A program made the position numbers and the translations under genes. Shown here in pieces: positions 44,615-57,469 of a stretch of DNA of 64,000 bases; within the stretch, counting starts at the first letter, position 1, and every line of letters starts with the position of its first letter. The notes beneath the pieces were generated by a model. It was not told where the DNA came from and did not search any database. It saw only the letters and a program-made list of their open reading frames with translations. Origin of the DNA: Siphonodentalium dalli (lineage: Eukaryota; Mollusca; Scaphopoda; Gadilida; Siphonodentaliidae); the NCBI GenBank assembly GCA_032622095.1, contig CP136067.1:198674052-198738051 (forward strand), written 5' to 3'.

Positions 44615-47370
44615 GGCGAATTATTTACCCCGCTATTCCACTATGGTACACACCTCCCATGTTTCGAGTTTAATTACTTAAGTAAACTGACAACTCCGCC
44701 GGTGATCATTCGGTTTCGTTGATATAGTTACACGGAAATATAAAAATGCCCTTATCCAACTGTTAGTTATCTAGAATCCCCTTCAGTACTCAACTACCAT
44801 AGTGAACTATTACTCAATCAACTCCAACTCCTTAGCAAAATGCTTTGCATAACATAAATTTTCCATTAGGTTGATTATTACAGTTAATGTGTTCTATTTC
44901 ACTCATCATCATAAATCAATTAAGTTCTAAAAAGTTCAACATGTACAATACTGAAAAAACATCAGGATTTACACAATTGACTACAATATGTCATACATTG
45001 TTATACATTCAATTCAATATCAATAGTCATCAATAAATCTTATACACAAACATTAATAAATTTCAAATCAGTGTTCATGAATTCGTCATCAACTTCCCTT
45101 GTTGTTTGCTGTAGTCACATTAATTCGTGGATTTCTTGATTCAATATGTTGTACTCTTTTTCAGAGACAATGCCCTCAAAAACAGCATACCAATAACACG
45201 ATGAGCTAATTATTATACACTGACAAGTGAACATTTTATTTTGAAACTACCACGAGGCTTGAAATACCACAAACTTATGCTATATATGTCAATATATTTT
45301 ATAATTTGGCACTCGCACATTCGATCCATATCACTCGCATCGCGGAACAATTTTTATTTTGGACAGTTCAATATCTGTGCTGTGTTCGACTTATCATCTC
45401 GTACAGGACAATTAACTTATTTTCGTTTTCAATTTGGTTATAATATCGGTTCAATTTCAATATGATACCCAATTACTTCCATACACGGCTAATGTATTTA
45501 GACTTTTCAATCACACCGTCAATTACTTTTCCGTATAATTATAAGGCCAATATGGATTTGACTTTTCAATCACATTTCCAATTACTTTTCGTACACGACA
45601 ACCATTACACATGTGTCCTATAGTAGGCCACAAATCGTTGACTCCACGTTGTGTAACGCTGGTTCCAACACAGTTTAGAGGGTTCACAATCTTTTATTGA
45701 ATCCAGAATATGGTGCATGAATATAGGTAGACAACAACAATTCCTAAGATCAAGGCAGTTAGAGATTTCGCATGAAAGTCAGTTGTGGGGCTATTCGGTC
45801 CTTTCAAAAAGGTACGACCAAAAAGCGCCGGTCTCAGCCGACGTAAGGTTTTTATTCCACCTTTTGATTCCATGTCACGTGACGTGACGTAAACCTACGC
45901 TATATACTTCTTAGACTAGTAATGCAGCACGGTGTATTTACGTGGTCTGCACTGATCCGCTCCACGCACATATTGATTTGGTTGTAACTGGTCCCAATTC
46001 ATCACTCATCTAAGACTTTCAGGCGAAATATTAACCCCGCTATTCCACTGTGGTACACACCTCCCATTTTTTCGAGTTTAATTACTTAAGTAAACTGACA
46101 ACTCCGCCGGTGATCATTCGGTTTCGTTGATATAGTTACACGGAAATATAAAAATGCCCGTATCCAACTGTTAGTTCTCTGGAATCCTCTTGAGTACTCA
46201 ACTAGCATAGTGAACTACCCATTCAACTCCAACTCCTAAGCTAAGCGCTTTGCATAACATAAATTTTCCATTAGGTAGACTATTACAGTTAATGTGTTCT
46301 ATTTAACCCATCATCATAAATCAATTAAGTTCTAAACATTTCAACACGTACAATACTGAAAAACATCAGGATTTACACAATTGACTACAATTAGTCATAC
46401 ATTGGTATACATTCATTTGAAGATCAATAGTCATCAGTAAATCTTATACACAAACATTAAATAAATTTAAAATCAGTGTTCATGAATTCTTCATCTTCCC
46501 TTGTTGTTTGCTGGAGTCACCTTAATTCGTGACTTCATGATTCAATGTGTTGTACTCTTTTTCAGAGAAGGAACAATGCCCTCAAAAACAACATACCGAT
46601 AACATCATGATAAGCTAATTAGTATACACTGACAAGTGAGCATCTTATTTTGAAACTAAAACGGGGCTTGAGATACCACAAGCTTGTGCTATCTGTCAAT
46701 ATATTTTCTAATTTGGCACTCGCACACTCGATCCATATCACTTGCATCGCGAAACAATTTTTATTTTGGACAGTTCAATTACTTCCATATCTGTGCTGTG
46801 TTCGACTTATTATCATCTCGTATAGGACAATCAACTAATTTTCGTCATCCATCTGGTTATAATATCGGTTCAATTTCAATATGATATCCAATTACTTCCA
46901 CACACCGCCAATTTATTTAGACTTTTCAATCACATTTCCAAATACTTTTCCGTACACGGCCAATATGGATTTGATTTTCAATCACATTTCTAATTAGTTT
47001 TCCGTACACGACAACCATTAAACATGTGTCCTATTAAACATGTGGCCACACATCGTTGACTCCACGTTGTGTAACGCTGGTTCTGACACAGTTTTGAGGT
47101 TTCTCAATCTTTTTTTGAATCCAGAATATGGTGCATGCATATAGGTAGACAACAACAATTCCTAAGATCAAGGCACTTAGAGATTTCGCCTGAAAGTCAG
47201 TTGTGGGGCTATTCGGCCCCTTAGAGAACGTACGACAAAAAAGCGCCAGTCTCAGCCGATGTAAGGTTTTTATTCCACCTTTTGCTTCCATGTCACACGC
47301 TATACTTCTCAGACCAGTAATGCAGCATGGTGTATTGGCGAAATATTAACCCCGCTATTCCACTATGATA
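44615..47370. repeat. Tandem duplication with 1.3-1.4-kb unit
   Basis: Copy 1 (44615-46020) and copy 2 (46021-47335) are head to tail. A short third start (AATATTAACCCCGCTATTCC) lies at 47336-47370. Shared landmarks are GACAACTCCGCCGGTGATCA and ATATGGTGCATG. Divergence includes several indels (units of 1406 and 1315 bp). Confidence 0.9.
47034..47291 (-). CDS. Hypothetical membrane-spanning ORF in the duplicated unit
   Basis: An 85-codon minus-strand ORF has one strong hydrophobic segment (SALILGIVVVYLYACTIFWI). The equivalent frame in copy 1 (about 45870-45620) is recognisable but has a stop right after the hydrophobic segment (IQ-stop where copy 2 has IQKK). Many differences between copies change amino acids, so protein selection is not evident. 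It could be an exon fragment or chance. Confidence 0.2.
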   Translation of the reverse strand: MEAKGGIKTLHRLRLALFCRTFSKGPNSPTTDFQAKSLSALILGIVVVYLYACTIFWIQKKIEKPQNCVRTSVTQRGVNDVWPHV

Positions 47371-47712
47371 CACGTAATCGATATCACAACAATTCAAATA
47401 AACCGAGATTTCCCACCTCGGAGCTTAACACACGCAGTCAAATATAATAAACCGTCCCTTGGGTACAAATTATTCCAGAATATAAACGATCCATAACAAA
47501 GAATTTTAAAGACGGAGACAAATTTTTGCTATCGAGTGTAAACGGGAAGAATTTTAATGAAATTAGCCAAATAACAATGTTATTTGTAGTAACACTGGGG
47601 AGCACTTCGATTGATGGCGAACTTCATGAAGCTTGTCAGTTTCATTGTCAATTTCATCAGGTTCATTTCTCAATTCCATCCATAAAATACCACCCCAACG
47701 CATGTCGATTTC

Positions 47713-48009
47713 AAATTCGGCGGATAAAGTCATCATTGACCGAATTCGGCGGATAAAGTCATCATTGACCGAATTCGGCGGATAACGTCATCATTGACCG
47801 AATTCGGCGGATAAAGTCATCATTGACCGAATTCGGCGGATAACGTCATCATTGACCGAATTCGGCGGATAACGTCATCATTGACCGAATTCGGCGGATA
47901 AAGTCATCATTGACCGAATTCGGCGGATAACGTCATCATTGACCGAATTCGGCGGATAACGTCATCATTGACCGAATTCGGCGGATAAAGTCATCATTGA
48001 CCGAATTCA
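47713..48009. repeat. 29-bp minisatellite, ten copies
   Basis: The unit GAATTCGGCGGATAA then (A/C)GTCATCATTGACC repeats with only the A/C site varying. The order of variants is A A C A C C A C C A. The C version creates ACGTCATC, half of a CRE site. Confidence 0.95.
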
Positions 48010-49519
48010 CGTGAACCTAGATAATGTCTTCTGCTTTGTTCGCAATTACTAGTAAAATTAAGTTCCTTCTTATTCAAGAAATAGTAGAACTATATGACAT
48101 ATATGGATTATCAGATTCGTACACGTATGTACTATCAAGTATTATAACAATTCCATATTTAAAATGTTTTATTTCGTTAAATGCAGTCGTTTCGCACAGT
48201 AGTCTCTGTAGTGTCGATACACAGGCACTTTTTGGCCAAAATGTTGTGAATTAGTTCGCAAATAAAACTTTGATGTATCAGTACATGTAGCTAATGTTGT
48301 GGTCTTGTGATTGCATGTGAGCTGCATCTCCCACTCGCACAAACATATTATGTAAAGCTTATTCTAGGATCCCAGAACTACAGTCGAATATTTCGACTAT
48401 GAATATGTCAGTCAATTTATTGTATTAAATACCCAAACGTACACATTCTAGTGACGTGTCTAGAGGGTTCCCCATGGGGGGTTTACACCCTCAAATTTCC
48501 AAAATGTACCCCCCGCCTTGAACCAAACATCAATCTCCCAGGTTAGCAGAATTCCATTTGCATCCTCTTGGAAATATTCAACCTGACACACCCTAAGATT
48601 GGAAAATTTACAATTGATGACCATTTCATACACTTATTACTTGTTAGAAAGTCAAACAATGAGAACAATTCCATCCTATATCTGGTGTCAAATATCCAAC
48701 TAATTTTGCGTCAGGCATGACATTTCCAATTGTCGGATATTTATCGAAGTTTGGGGTAGACACCACAGCCAACCCCTGTCGTCACGTCCCTGTACATCCG
48801 ACAACGTTCGTGTGTTCTGAAAAACGTCATCGGAATTTGATTCAGGAGAATTGTTAGAAATTCTGACCCTCATCAATAAACTCACTTTAACTTGGAAAAA
48901 AGACGCGATTGAGTACGGATTTGACAGTTAATTAGGTGTTAACCGTGCGATGTATATACAAATATAAGAAATGCATGATTTCCACAACAAACATGAACAT
49001 TATAAATATATGAAACAAATGAATACTTGTATCAAATACATGAGCGATGTTTGGCGGTAGGAGGAAATTAAACCTGGCACAGGCGACCACGGGCGATTTC
49101 GAAATATGACCTGGAATCCGCGTAATCTCGATTTAGCCCCGCCCCATAATCTGTTTCGGATTCTGAATCTGGGTTCTCCCACGAAATAATGAGTCAAGGT
49201 ATTGTGAGTCGAAATACTCTGGTGTTCTCTAAGCATGGTAAACAAAAAGGTGCACGCTCAAATGTCCTGACTTATATGCTAAACAGCTGTGTTTCAACAA
49301 GATAACATGAAATGAACATTTGTTATAATAAACAACACATTAATATTTGATAATCCAATGAACATAATTACAGTCAACAATAATTTCTAATGCAGTGAAC
49401 ATATTTACATTAATAATACATTTCGTCAATTGTTATGTCCACATAAGGCATTAAAGTTTGTGAAATACATGTACATGTTTTGTGTAGAATGTCCGTTTCT
49501 TTTAGCAAGGGTTCATACT
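48010..49519. other. Unassigned sequence
   Basis: Short frames have no recognisable motifs. A C-run and its complement around GGGTTCCCCATGGGGGGTTT (about 48467) form a small palindrome. Confidence 0.4.
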
Positions 49520-49534
49520 TCATAGTTTCATTGG

Positions 49535-50290
49535 AACGAATCGAGTTCTTTCTTATAAATTTTGAAATTGTCTGCAACAAACTTTAGTTCAACTGTTACA
49601 TTTATAGCGTAACTTATTTTTATGAAATGTAGACCAAATATGGAGTAGATATCACATATGGCCGTAATGTGGGGTTGATGAAGTCGAACGTTAATTTTAC
49701 ATTCGATATAATTTCTTTTAATGAATGCTTTGATGTAGTCACCAATAACTGTTAATTCAACTGAATCGAAATATGATGCAATGTTTTCATCGAAGAAAAT
49801 TGCAACCAAGAATTCTCCTGTTTTTCTGATATGTGCGTATTTGATATGTATGCTTGTACACTATCAGTTTTCTCGAATGGTAGTTGGTATATTATGCATA
49901 CCACGCCACGCGACATGGGGAAGAGGTAAAAAGATGTGTCTAGTATATACTAAAGTTCGCTAGTTTTCATCTTCGTAGTAGTTTGTCACTGTTTCGCATC
50001 ATATTTCGCAGATATTTTCAATGAATTTTGAAAAAGTCGCATCAAACTTTAGCTCATCTATTCCATTTATAGCGTAACTTATGTTTTACGAACTGAATAG
50101 CAAATATACAGTAGATACCACATACGGTTAATCAAAAAGGACCGAAATATGTTGCAATGTTTCAATCGAAGAATATTCAAACCTAGTATTCTCCTGGTTT
50201 TCCGATGTAGGAGGAGAGGTAACAAGAGTTGTCTTGTACATTATATGCTGACTTTCGCTCGTTTTCATCTTCTTAGTATTATGCAAAGCA
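49535..50290. repeat. Diverged tandem duplication (about 470-bp unit)
   Basis: CCATTTATAGCGTAACTTAT-like sequence and the following stretch, including GTAGATACCACATACGGT-like sequence, occur at about 49590 and 50065. The ends (TATACTAAAGTTCGCTAGTT and TATATGCTGACTTTCGCTCG) also match. Copies are clearly diverged. Confidence 0.7.
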
Positions 50291-51795
50291 TAATATTTAT
50301 GGATACCATTGTTCGATAAATGTCCAATTTGGGTAGTGCTAAATCAACGAAGAGTTCATTGCGTCGGTGGTATCAGAATACAAAATAAATATCGAGTCTA
50401 ACTTGGAATATCTATTTTACATCCATCTCAGTTAAAATTGAAATATGATTATGGATTTCATCAACGAAACATATCTCGAAAGTTTCCGAACTTTGACAAG
50501 GGTAGGAACGTACTATAAAATGAAATTGAGTCCTCCAACTTGCAATCTCATTTTTTCTTCAACATGAAATCCATCGATCTTTTAATAATCTTATAATTTT
50601 CTCAATTTGGTTATCAACTCAGCATAGACCATCACGTTAACCATCGAAGCCATAGCTGCAGCAACCTGAAGCTCATACCTTATGTTACCGTTTTTTATGG
50701 GATGCACAAATACTTCCTGTGATTCTGGTCAGGTGTGGGATCGTATCATCAGAAACAATAACCCGTGTCATACACTGTTCGAGATCCAACACGAATAACT
50801 TATTTTGTCCAAACATGCCCGTGGGATAATTGGCACAATTACATTGTCATATTGTGTTGCAAATGTACATATGGAGTGACTGTATGGTCATGTGTGTGAC
50901 CTATGTGTAAACCTTGGGAGGCTGAACACTGATGGGTGTACATGTATACATTTGCTGGCTTTGTGGTCATGGGTGGGGTGTATGGGTAAATAAGGAGTGG
51001 TTGCATGCTTCGTTAGTACTGTAGTTGGCATAGCGCCTGAGTAATAATTGATCAGTTTCACGCACCCGAACAAGTCCATAATATGTCTTTAAATGAAGTT
51101 TTGGTAGAAACGGGAGAAATTAATACCATATACCACGTGACAAGTGTGACATCACGGCTACATTTAAAACGTGCGCATAACAATTTGCTGACGTGGTGCC
51201 CTAAACGTAGTCATGGCCCTATCCGTAAATTTTGCGAAACCTCCCTGTTTAGTCAAGAACAGATATGATTACGAACATACAGCTTTTAGAGATATTGTTT
51301 TAAGCCCATTTGGGTTGCAAGAGAAATAGCGTTGCCACTCCAGGGCATCTCCTATATTGCTGACAATGACACTCTGGTGCATGCATTATTAGAGAGTTCT
51401 TATGGTAACTTTGGCGACAGACACTCTGGTGCATGCACTATTGGGGAGTTGTGTTCACCATTTATCTGCAAAATGGATTATCCCGATAGTTACAAAAGTG
51501 TGCACTTGGATAGTCTATTATTAATATGGAGGTATGCTAAGGAGATACAAGCAGACGACATGCATATGACATAATAATACAAGTGCGAAATGAATCCTTT
51601 TCATTGGTGGGAAATGTTTAGATAATACATTCAGCAAACGGTTTTGTCTGAACATTTCCTAAGAGAACTGTACTCGTTAATGAGTATTTAATAAATAAAG
51701 CGTTAAGTAAATGTTATCCCTTTACATGCAAGAGCAGGGTGTGAATAGCATGTATCCTGTATTTCCTTTCTCGTCGATGTTTCGATGTAATGCAC
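50291..51795. other. Unassigned, includes a short direct repeat
   Basis: ACACTCTGGTGCATGCA.TAT followed by GAGTT occurs twice (about 51368 and 51421). On the minus strand an ATTAAA near 51690 could be the polyadenylation signal of the lectin gene. Nothing else is supported. Confidence 0.4.
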
Positions 51796-52037
51796 TTACA
51801 GCTTGTAATAGCAAATTTGCCTCCAGGCAACGTCACAATTGTTGTCTCCAAATTTGAACGATTTATCTGCAAGACCAGTGCAATGGAATAAAATGCCACA
51901 ATCGCCATCTCCGCTTGGTTCATGCTGATGCCACATCAAGAAAGCGGCTGACCCGTCGATGTTTCTCCAATCATTTGCCACTTGTATTTCGTTAGGCCCG
52001 ACCCAGTAACCGTCACAGTTAATAGTTCTAAGAAGCC
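51796..52037 (-). CDS. PAN-CTLD protein, exon 3 (C-terminal half of C-type lectin domain)
   Basis: The acceptor TTCTATTTACGCAG precedes 52037. The exon continues codon 172 (phase 1) and ends with TAA at 51798-51796. It codes for GYWVGPNEIQ, DWRNIDGSAAFLMWHQHEPS, C218, C224, FGDNNC (C239) and the final ICYYKL (C247). The long-loop sugar-binding motif is EPS, not EPN or QPD, and WND is replaced by FGD, so classical calcium-dependent sugar binding is doubtful. The bases CTGTAAGTG at the end also look like a donor site, so a longer isoform is possible. No other partner exon was found. Confidence 0.82.
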
Positions 52038-52325
52038 CTGCGTAAATAGAAGAACAGAATAACATTAAAAGATGGACCTGGAAAATGATTCGTGGAATGT
52101 CAATTACATGTAAGTCATCTTAAATCAATTTTCAAACACAATGTCCGGATTTAAACCTGGTTTACGGAAACATTTAGGTTTAAACCACCGTTTGACGGAT
52201 AATTCAGTGTTTTAAACCCGAGCTCAGGTTAATTGACGCATTCGTCAGCTCGGATTTAAACCTAGTCCAGCCACACCCATGATTTATTAGTCATTAAAGA
52301 CCCATGGTTTGTCAGTAGTGTTTCT

Positions 52326-52812
52326 CACGGTGGGGGAATCACCTGTTTTCGAGTTTATGAGTACCACGCATTTAAAATGGCCGAGCCGATCTAAAAAGCG
52401 ACCAGAAGCGAGGAAAAAATGTAATGAACTAAGATATGACACATTACATATCATTTTGACAGCTATATGCAGATACAGAAGCTGATACCTCATTTATGTC
52501 CAAATTCAGATTTGTTTGCTCTAACATTTTGACCAAAGTTGTCAGTCGAAGAATTCTCTAAGATGTATGGACAAGTGTATTCCACGTATCTCCGACTGGC
52601 AACTTTGGGCAGAATGTTATAGAAAACCGCTAAGTATTTCCGAACAAATAAGGTATCAACTTGTTTAAAAAATAAACTAGCATATGCACGTAACAGTCAA
52701 GTCAAACTGCTAAGTTTTGTGTCAGTTCCTCGTATATTATGTTATTGTGCGTTTGCAATTTTTTAATGCGTGGTACTCACCAACCTCGAAACCACGTGAT
52801 TCCCCCACCGTG
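52326..52812. mobile_element. 487-bp foldback MITE
   Basis: The terminal inverted repeats begin CACGGTGGGGGAATCAC and extend about 54 bp. The interior is also loosely palindromic (AACATT.TG.CCAAAGTTG.C). Identical TTTCT sequences flank both ends (52321-52325 and 52813-52817), consistent with a 5-bp target duplication. It sits in intron 2 of the lectin gene. Confidence 0.85.
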
Positions 52813-53272
52813 TTTCTCTATAGTCAAACACAATAGCCTTGTATGGACGCCCGCGTTCTATCGGCAGCGAAAATCGATAATTACGACGAGCATATTGTGA
52901 TTGGAACTTTATAAGAGAGAAGCGCTAACACCTTATGTTTTGTAAATTGCAATATTTGTCGGTGTTTTATAACCTTAACCCGTATCATTGGACGGTCCAG
53001 CTAAACACCAATTTAGAGAGGCTGGACCTGAAATGACGAATCCGCCCTTTCTGGACCGCGGTCTACATTGGTGGAGCAATACGTAATATATCGATTGGTG
53101 CCGTCTCTGTACGGGCGAGAGTGGTGGCCTGGTATAACACGTCACAACTGATTCATTTTCACAATAGAGTTGTTATTAGCGTGCGCTTGTTTGCGTTATT
53201 TGAGGATGAGCCAATAAGCATTCTATATCGGCCTGCTCGTGGTCCGCCAGTTACCTGGGTAATTTGATCGCA

Positions 53273-54265
53273 TGCGTCCCAGATCCCATAATATCAAACG
53301 ATTCAAAACCATATCATAGATCATGTGAACAATTTAATATTCGTTTCAAAAACTTTAGTGCGAACTTGGGAATTTGACAACACTATTGAAGCGATGTGAT
53401 CAGCGTCGACAGATAAATGCTCACATCAACATCGGAAAATATCACACATAATATAAAGCATTTTCTTAGGATAGTTTATTCTGCTCTAGTTGTCGATCAC
53501 AAAGACATTGTTTACAAAACTGTTGCATGTTTCAAGTGAGGCAGGTGGTGAGACTTTGAAATGGCATCCCCTTAATACTGTACATGCTAAAAATAGATTT
53601 CTGAGTTTCCAAAGCGATATTGGGTTTGCTAAAATTAGGAAGCGGGCTATCGGTTGGGTACAGAAAAATATGGTTAATAGCGATGTCAAGCAACCAAAAT
53701 GAAACAATCACCAGCATGGAGTAGGATTAGATAATCACGTGAGTCAACGACAATCCATGCAATTATTATTATATTTTATCGAACGCTATTCGTGCTGTCC
53801 CAGATCCCAGAATGTCAAACAATTCACAATCAGATCATGTTAACAGGTGAACAATTTAATACTTTTTATACCGAAAATAAACTGAAGATTTGTTTCGAAA
53901 ATTTAGTATAGTGCGAACTTAGGAAACTGACAAAAATATTGAAGTGATGTTGTGATCAGCGGCGATAGGAACATGGCAAATCCTCACATCAAAACATGGG
54001 GGAAAACATCACAAATAACATAAATAATTTGCTTAATATAATTTATTATGCTCTATTTGTCAATTACAAAGACACAAATTCGGACAACAATTGTTGATCA
54101 TTTCTAGCGAGTCGGATATTACTTTCAAATTTCCTCCCTGAAATAATTTGGATGCTAAAAATAGATTTCTGTATTTCCCGAGCGATAGCGGGTGTGCTAA
54201 AATTAGGAAGCGGACTATCGCCCTTCGGACGGAACTATCATAAATAATAAATATCAAGCAACTGA
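53273..54265. repeat. Diverged tandem duplication (about 520-bp unit) in intron 2
   Basis: GTCCCAGATCCCA at 53277 and 53797 begins two copies. Both contain GCTAAAAATAGATTTCTG and GCTAAAATTAGGAAGCGG near their ends. The unit also carries gap-length differences. Confidence 0.82.
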
Positions 54266-55485
54266 TCACACACGTAGATTAGGCTTAGAAATTCATTTAA
54301 GATAAAATATTGAATTGTATCTCAGAAAAAAGAAAGATATGTGGAGTATATGAAATAGAGAAAGGCAAGAGTCCAAGTTGAAGAAGACATGTTGTAGATA
54401 TTAATGATCATGTTGAAATTCTAACAAAATACAAAAAAAACAACTGGTGCATCTGATTATAGATCAGATAATGATATAAAGAGAAGGAATGGTGTTACTA
54501 CAGCCGTGCGATTATAATTATTTCAAATGGCCATCTTTATCTATTTAATTTAACTTTTAAGTTATTGGGGCTGATATGTTGTACAGGAACAATAACTACG
54601 CGTTTGGGTATCTGAGAAATGATTGAGATGTTCAACGTCTTATATGTCTTATATATTTTCATCAAAGGGTTCTATTAGAATCAATAAATTCTTATCTTGT
54701 CCCACATAGACTCAACCCTCGGCGATTCCAACCGGATTACCCTTGTGCTGACTTCATCATAAATATTGAGGATCTTGGTTACCGCCTACGGCTGATATTT
54801 TCATTATTTTCATGGGAACAGTACTCCCAAAGGCATCCATTTGATTGTTCAATCCATGAGTCATAGTAAGTCATGATGTGACCAGCATTACAATGCCAAT
54901 CACTATCACTAAGTTCAAGAATGATCAATCTCAAGCTCGTCGCCATTTGTAGAGCAACCGTCGTGTGGGAAGTCTACTGGCCGATAACTTGTCATAATCA
55001 TATCGCCGTTTGTTGGTCTTATTGTCTTAGCATTTCCTAAGGGAAATACTGATCAATGAGTATTTAGTAAAGAAAGGGTTAAACTTCTAGGTATTGTTTT
55101 TTTTTAATTTCAATTGGATATAATTGAATGAAAAAATTATTCGGTAAATAACTATGTTCAGCTCAAGTTCTCTCCTTAAGAAAATCACAAAAAAACCGGA
55201 AGCTGTCATTGTTATCTGGTAGAATAATTGGTTTAATAGTTCGAATTACAGGTAGGGTCGTTGTGTAAATTATATTTGTATTGAAAATCAGAATGACACA
55301 TTTAAAAAGAAATGTGCCAAAACCACACAAATGGTAACATTTCTAAGTTAGAATTTCAACGAATACATTATGTTTAAGATGTAGCTTCATTTCTGGATGA
55401 TTCCGTTTTTGGCATAACAACATAACTATATAGAGAGTAATCAATTGATTATCGGAACTAATTGATTACTCTATTTATTACACTC
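54266..55485. other. Intron 2 sequence, unassigned
   Basis: A small palindrome GAGTAATCAATT...AATTGATTACTC lies at about 55437-55473. No coding exon was recognised. Confidence 0.45.
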
Positions 55486-55697
55486 CTACATCAATTTGTT
55501 CGCCAAATACGATTAAAGCACACATAATTAATGCATGAAAGTCCCGATGTGGAGAAAGATCAACCATCGAAAATTCAGTCTAGATCAGTTAGCGACATAA
55601 CGTCGATGACGACACAAGAAATGACATAATTCACTAGTGACATTACCATTGTTAATTAGCGCCGTTTTCAACGGAAATCGCACATAGGAGTGTAATA
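55486..55697. mobile_element. Possible short MITE beside exon 2
   Basis: TATTACACTCCTA (55486-55498) and its reverse complement (55685-55697) bound 212 bp without coding capacity. No clear target duplication is visible. It lies about 50 bp from the exon 2 donor. Confidence 0.45.
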
Positions 55698-55749
55698 AAA
55701 TATTATAACAAAAGACCCTTGCTCAATCTTAAAGGTACTCTGGATTCAC

Positions 55750-55953
55750 CTGGGTATGCAGCATCAAGGGCGTTAAATCGATCGTATTCGTCAGTCCCGT
55801 GTAATGGTAGCAGCTCTCCGCCCTTCCCTGCACAGTCATCCTTAGCATCTTGTCGGAAGAGAGAAGCCGATGTTTTTTGTGCAGTTAACGTAATGATCCA
55901 AGCTTCTTTCTTTCCCGGAATGTAGTGATACAGTTGCTCTCCCTGTTTAAGTA
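55750..55953 (-). CDS. PAN-CTLD protein, exon 2 (N-terminal half of C-type lectin domain)
   Basis: 204 nt between TTGGTTTTCAG (before 55953) and donor CCCAG/GTGAAT (after 55750). Both introns are phase 1. It codes for residues 104-171 and the first base of codon 172: VLKQGEQLYHYIPGKKEAWI, then FRQDAKDDCAGKGGELLPLH with the first CTLD cysteine (C144), and DEYDRFNALDAAYP. Truncated, decayed copies of its 5' end lie upstream at 56223 and 57093, each behind its own acceptor. Confidence 0.85.
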
Positions 55954-56179
55954 CTGAAAACCAATATAGAGATATATACATATAAAGCGATGGGAGACAG
56001 CGATATGTGTATGGGCTCCATCGACAAATAAATCGTTTTAACTGAACCAGGCAATATATATTCGTCACTAATGAGCATTTGGGGAAATCGGAACGACTAA
56101 TCTTCCCAATGGAGAACTCTTTCAAATGATAGTTTTTATATATATTTATTTGCCTATATATATTAGGGAGCGTAACCAC

Positions 56180-56223
56180 TAGCTCCCCAATATAATGATA
56201 CAGTTGATCTCCCGACTTGAGTA
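56180..56223 (-). pseudogene. Partial copy of lectin exon 2 (b)
   Basis: The acceptor CTTGTTTGCAG is followed by VLKSGDQLYHYI, then the match stops. Too short to encode a CTLD half. Confidence 0.7.
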
Positions 56224-57019
56224 CTGCAAACAAGACACGAAGATAAATAAATTGCTTTTGTGTAAGGGTTAGAGCATAATAATTGTTCTTTACCAGAATC
56301 AATCGAGTCGAAGACGAGATTTATTCTGGTAAAGTACTATTCGCGTGCTCTGGCCGAATTGGAGCACAATTGATCCCTCATAATGCAATCAACTGGATAT
56401 GTGCCGTTGAGCGTGTTTTGACGACGACGCACAATCCGTGCGCTGGCCTCTATTGGACACAATAGCCGGTTAACCACGCCCAACAACGTGATTAACATGA
56501 ACTGATCGCCGTTGAATGTGAATAGATATGTCCGAAACAACACGGACTGGTCCCACTTTGAAGCTCCCGTGCGATTTGTCTGTTATGAGTTGCGTGTGCC
56601 CAACAATAGGATAATCACTGAACTATTCCTTCGCCAGCCTTGGGAATTGGTGTGCTTGACCAAAAATCAGGGAACGGTTGCAACAATCGGATTGTGCTAT
56701 AATATATGTTATATTCTGATTTAGCTGTGATAAGGGTAGGGCAAACGTACTATGCATGAGGGTGAACGGATTCACACCAACTCGTCGTGAATGAATTCTG
56801 TCGCAAATTACGACATTGAATGTGTAATGCAGAACAAATATATCTGGATCCGTACATTGTTCACAACGAATCAGGATTCACCCCGAACCTCAGGTGGGAT
56901 GTGAACCTGGGGAAATACAACAACCGAGTAACACGGTTCACACCAATGTAAACAGTCATTGATTACAACAATTCTAAACAACATAACTAGGAATGTCAGA
57001 ATAGATAATGCGATTGCCT

Positions 57020-57093
57020 TTGCGGGGTTAACGTAATGATCCAATCTTCTTTCTTTCCCGGAATGCAGTGATATAGCTCTCCCGATTTAAGCA
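57020..57093 (-). pseudogene. Partial copy of lectin exon 2 (a)
   Basis: The acceptor TTTTAGTTTTCAG is followed by VLKSGELYHCIPGKKEDWII and TLTPQ, then homology ends. It has a one-codon deletion relative to exon 2. Confidence 0.75.
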
Positions 57094-57469
57094 CTGAAAA
57101 CTAAAAATGGAGACAAGTATTCTTTATATATATTTACTAGCTGGGGTACCACGTTGCAAGAAGATTGAAAACAAATTGAGGAGTTTTCGCACACATTTAC
57201 ACAATTTCAATGAACTTCTCACACATTGGTGGTCTTACATTCTGCTGCGTTTTGTGACGATCCAAATCTCGAGCTCCCAACGTAGCGCTGGGATATAATC
57301 GGGGTTCACGATTCCATGGCTATTGGCATATAATCGCGACCACCTGTTGCACACGATGTTGAGTATAGTAGAAGAAATAGAAGTTTATATATGCAATGCT
57401 TATAACGATATAGATTCTTTATCAAAATGACGTTCAATACTTGTCTGGATTTGTACATAAGGGCCTTAA

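Noticed and set aside
55703-56302. 199-codon ORF as one protein
   Set aside because: It reads through an intron. Only 55953-55750 is exon, supported by splice sites, phase and C-type lectin similarity.
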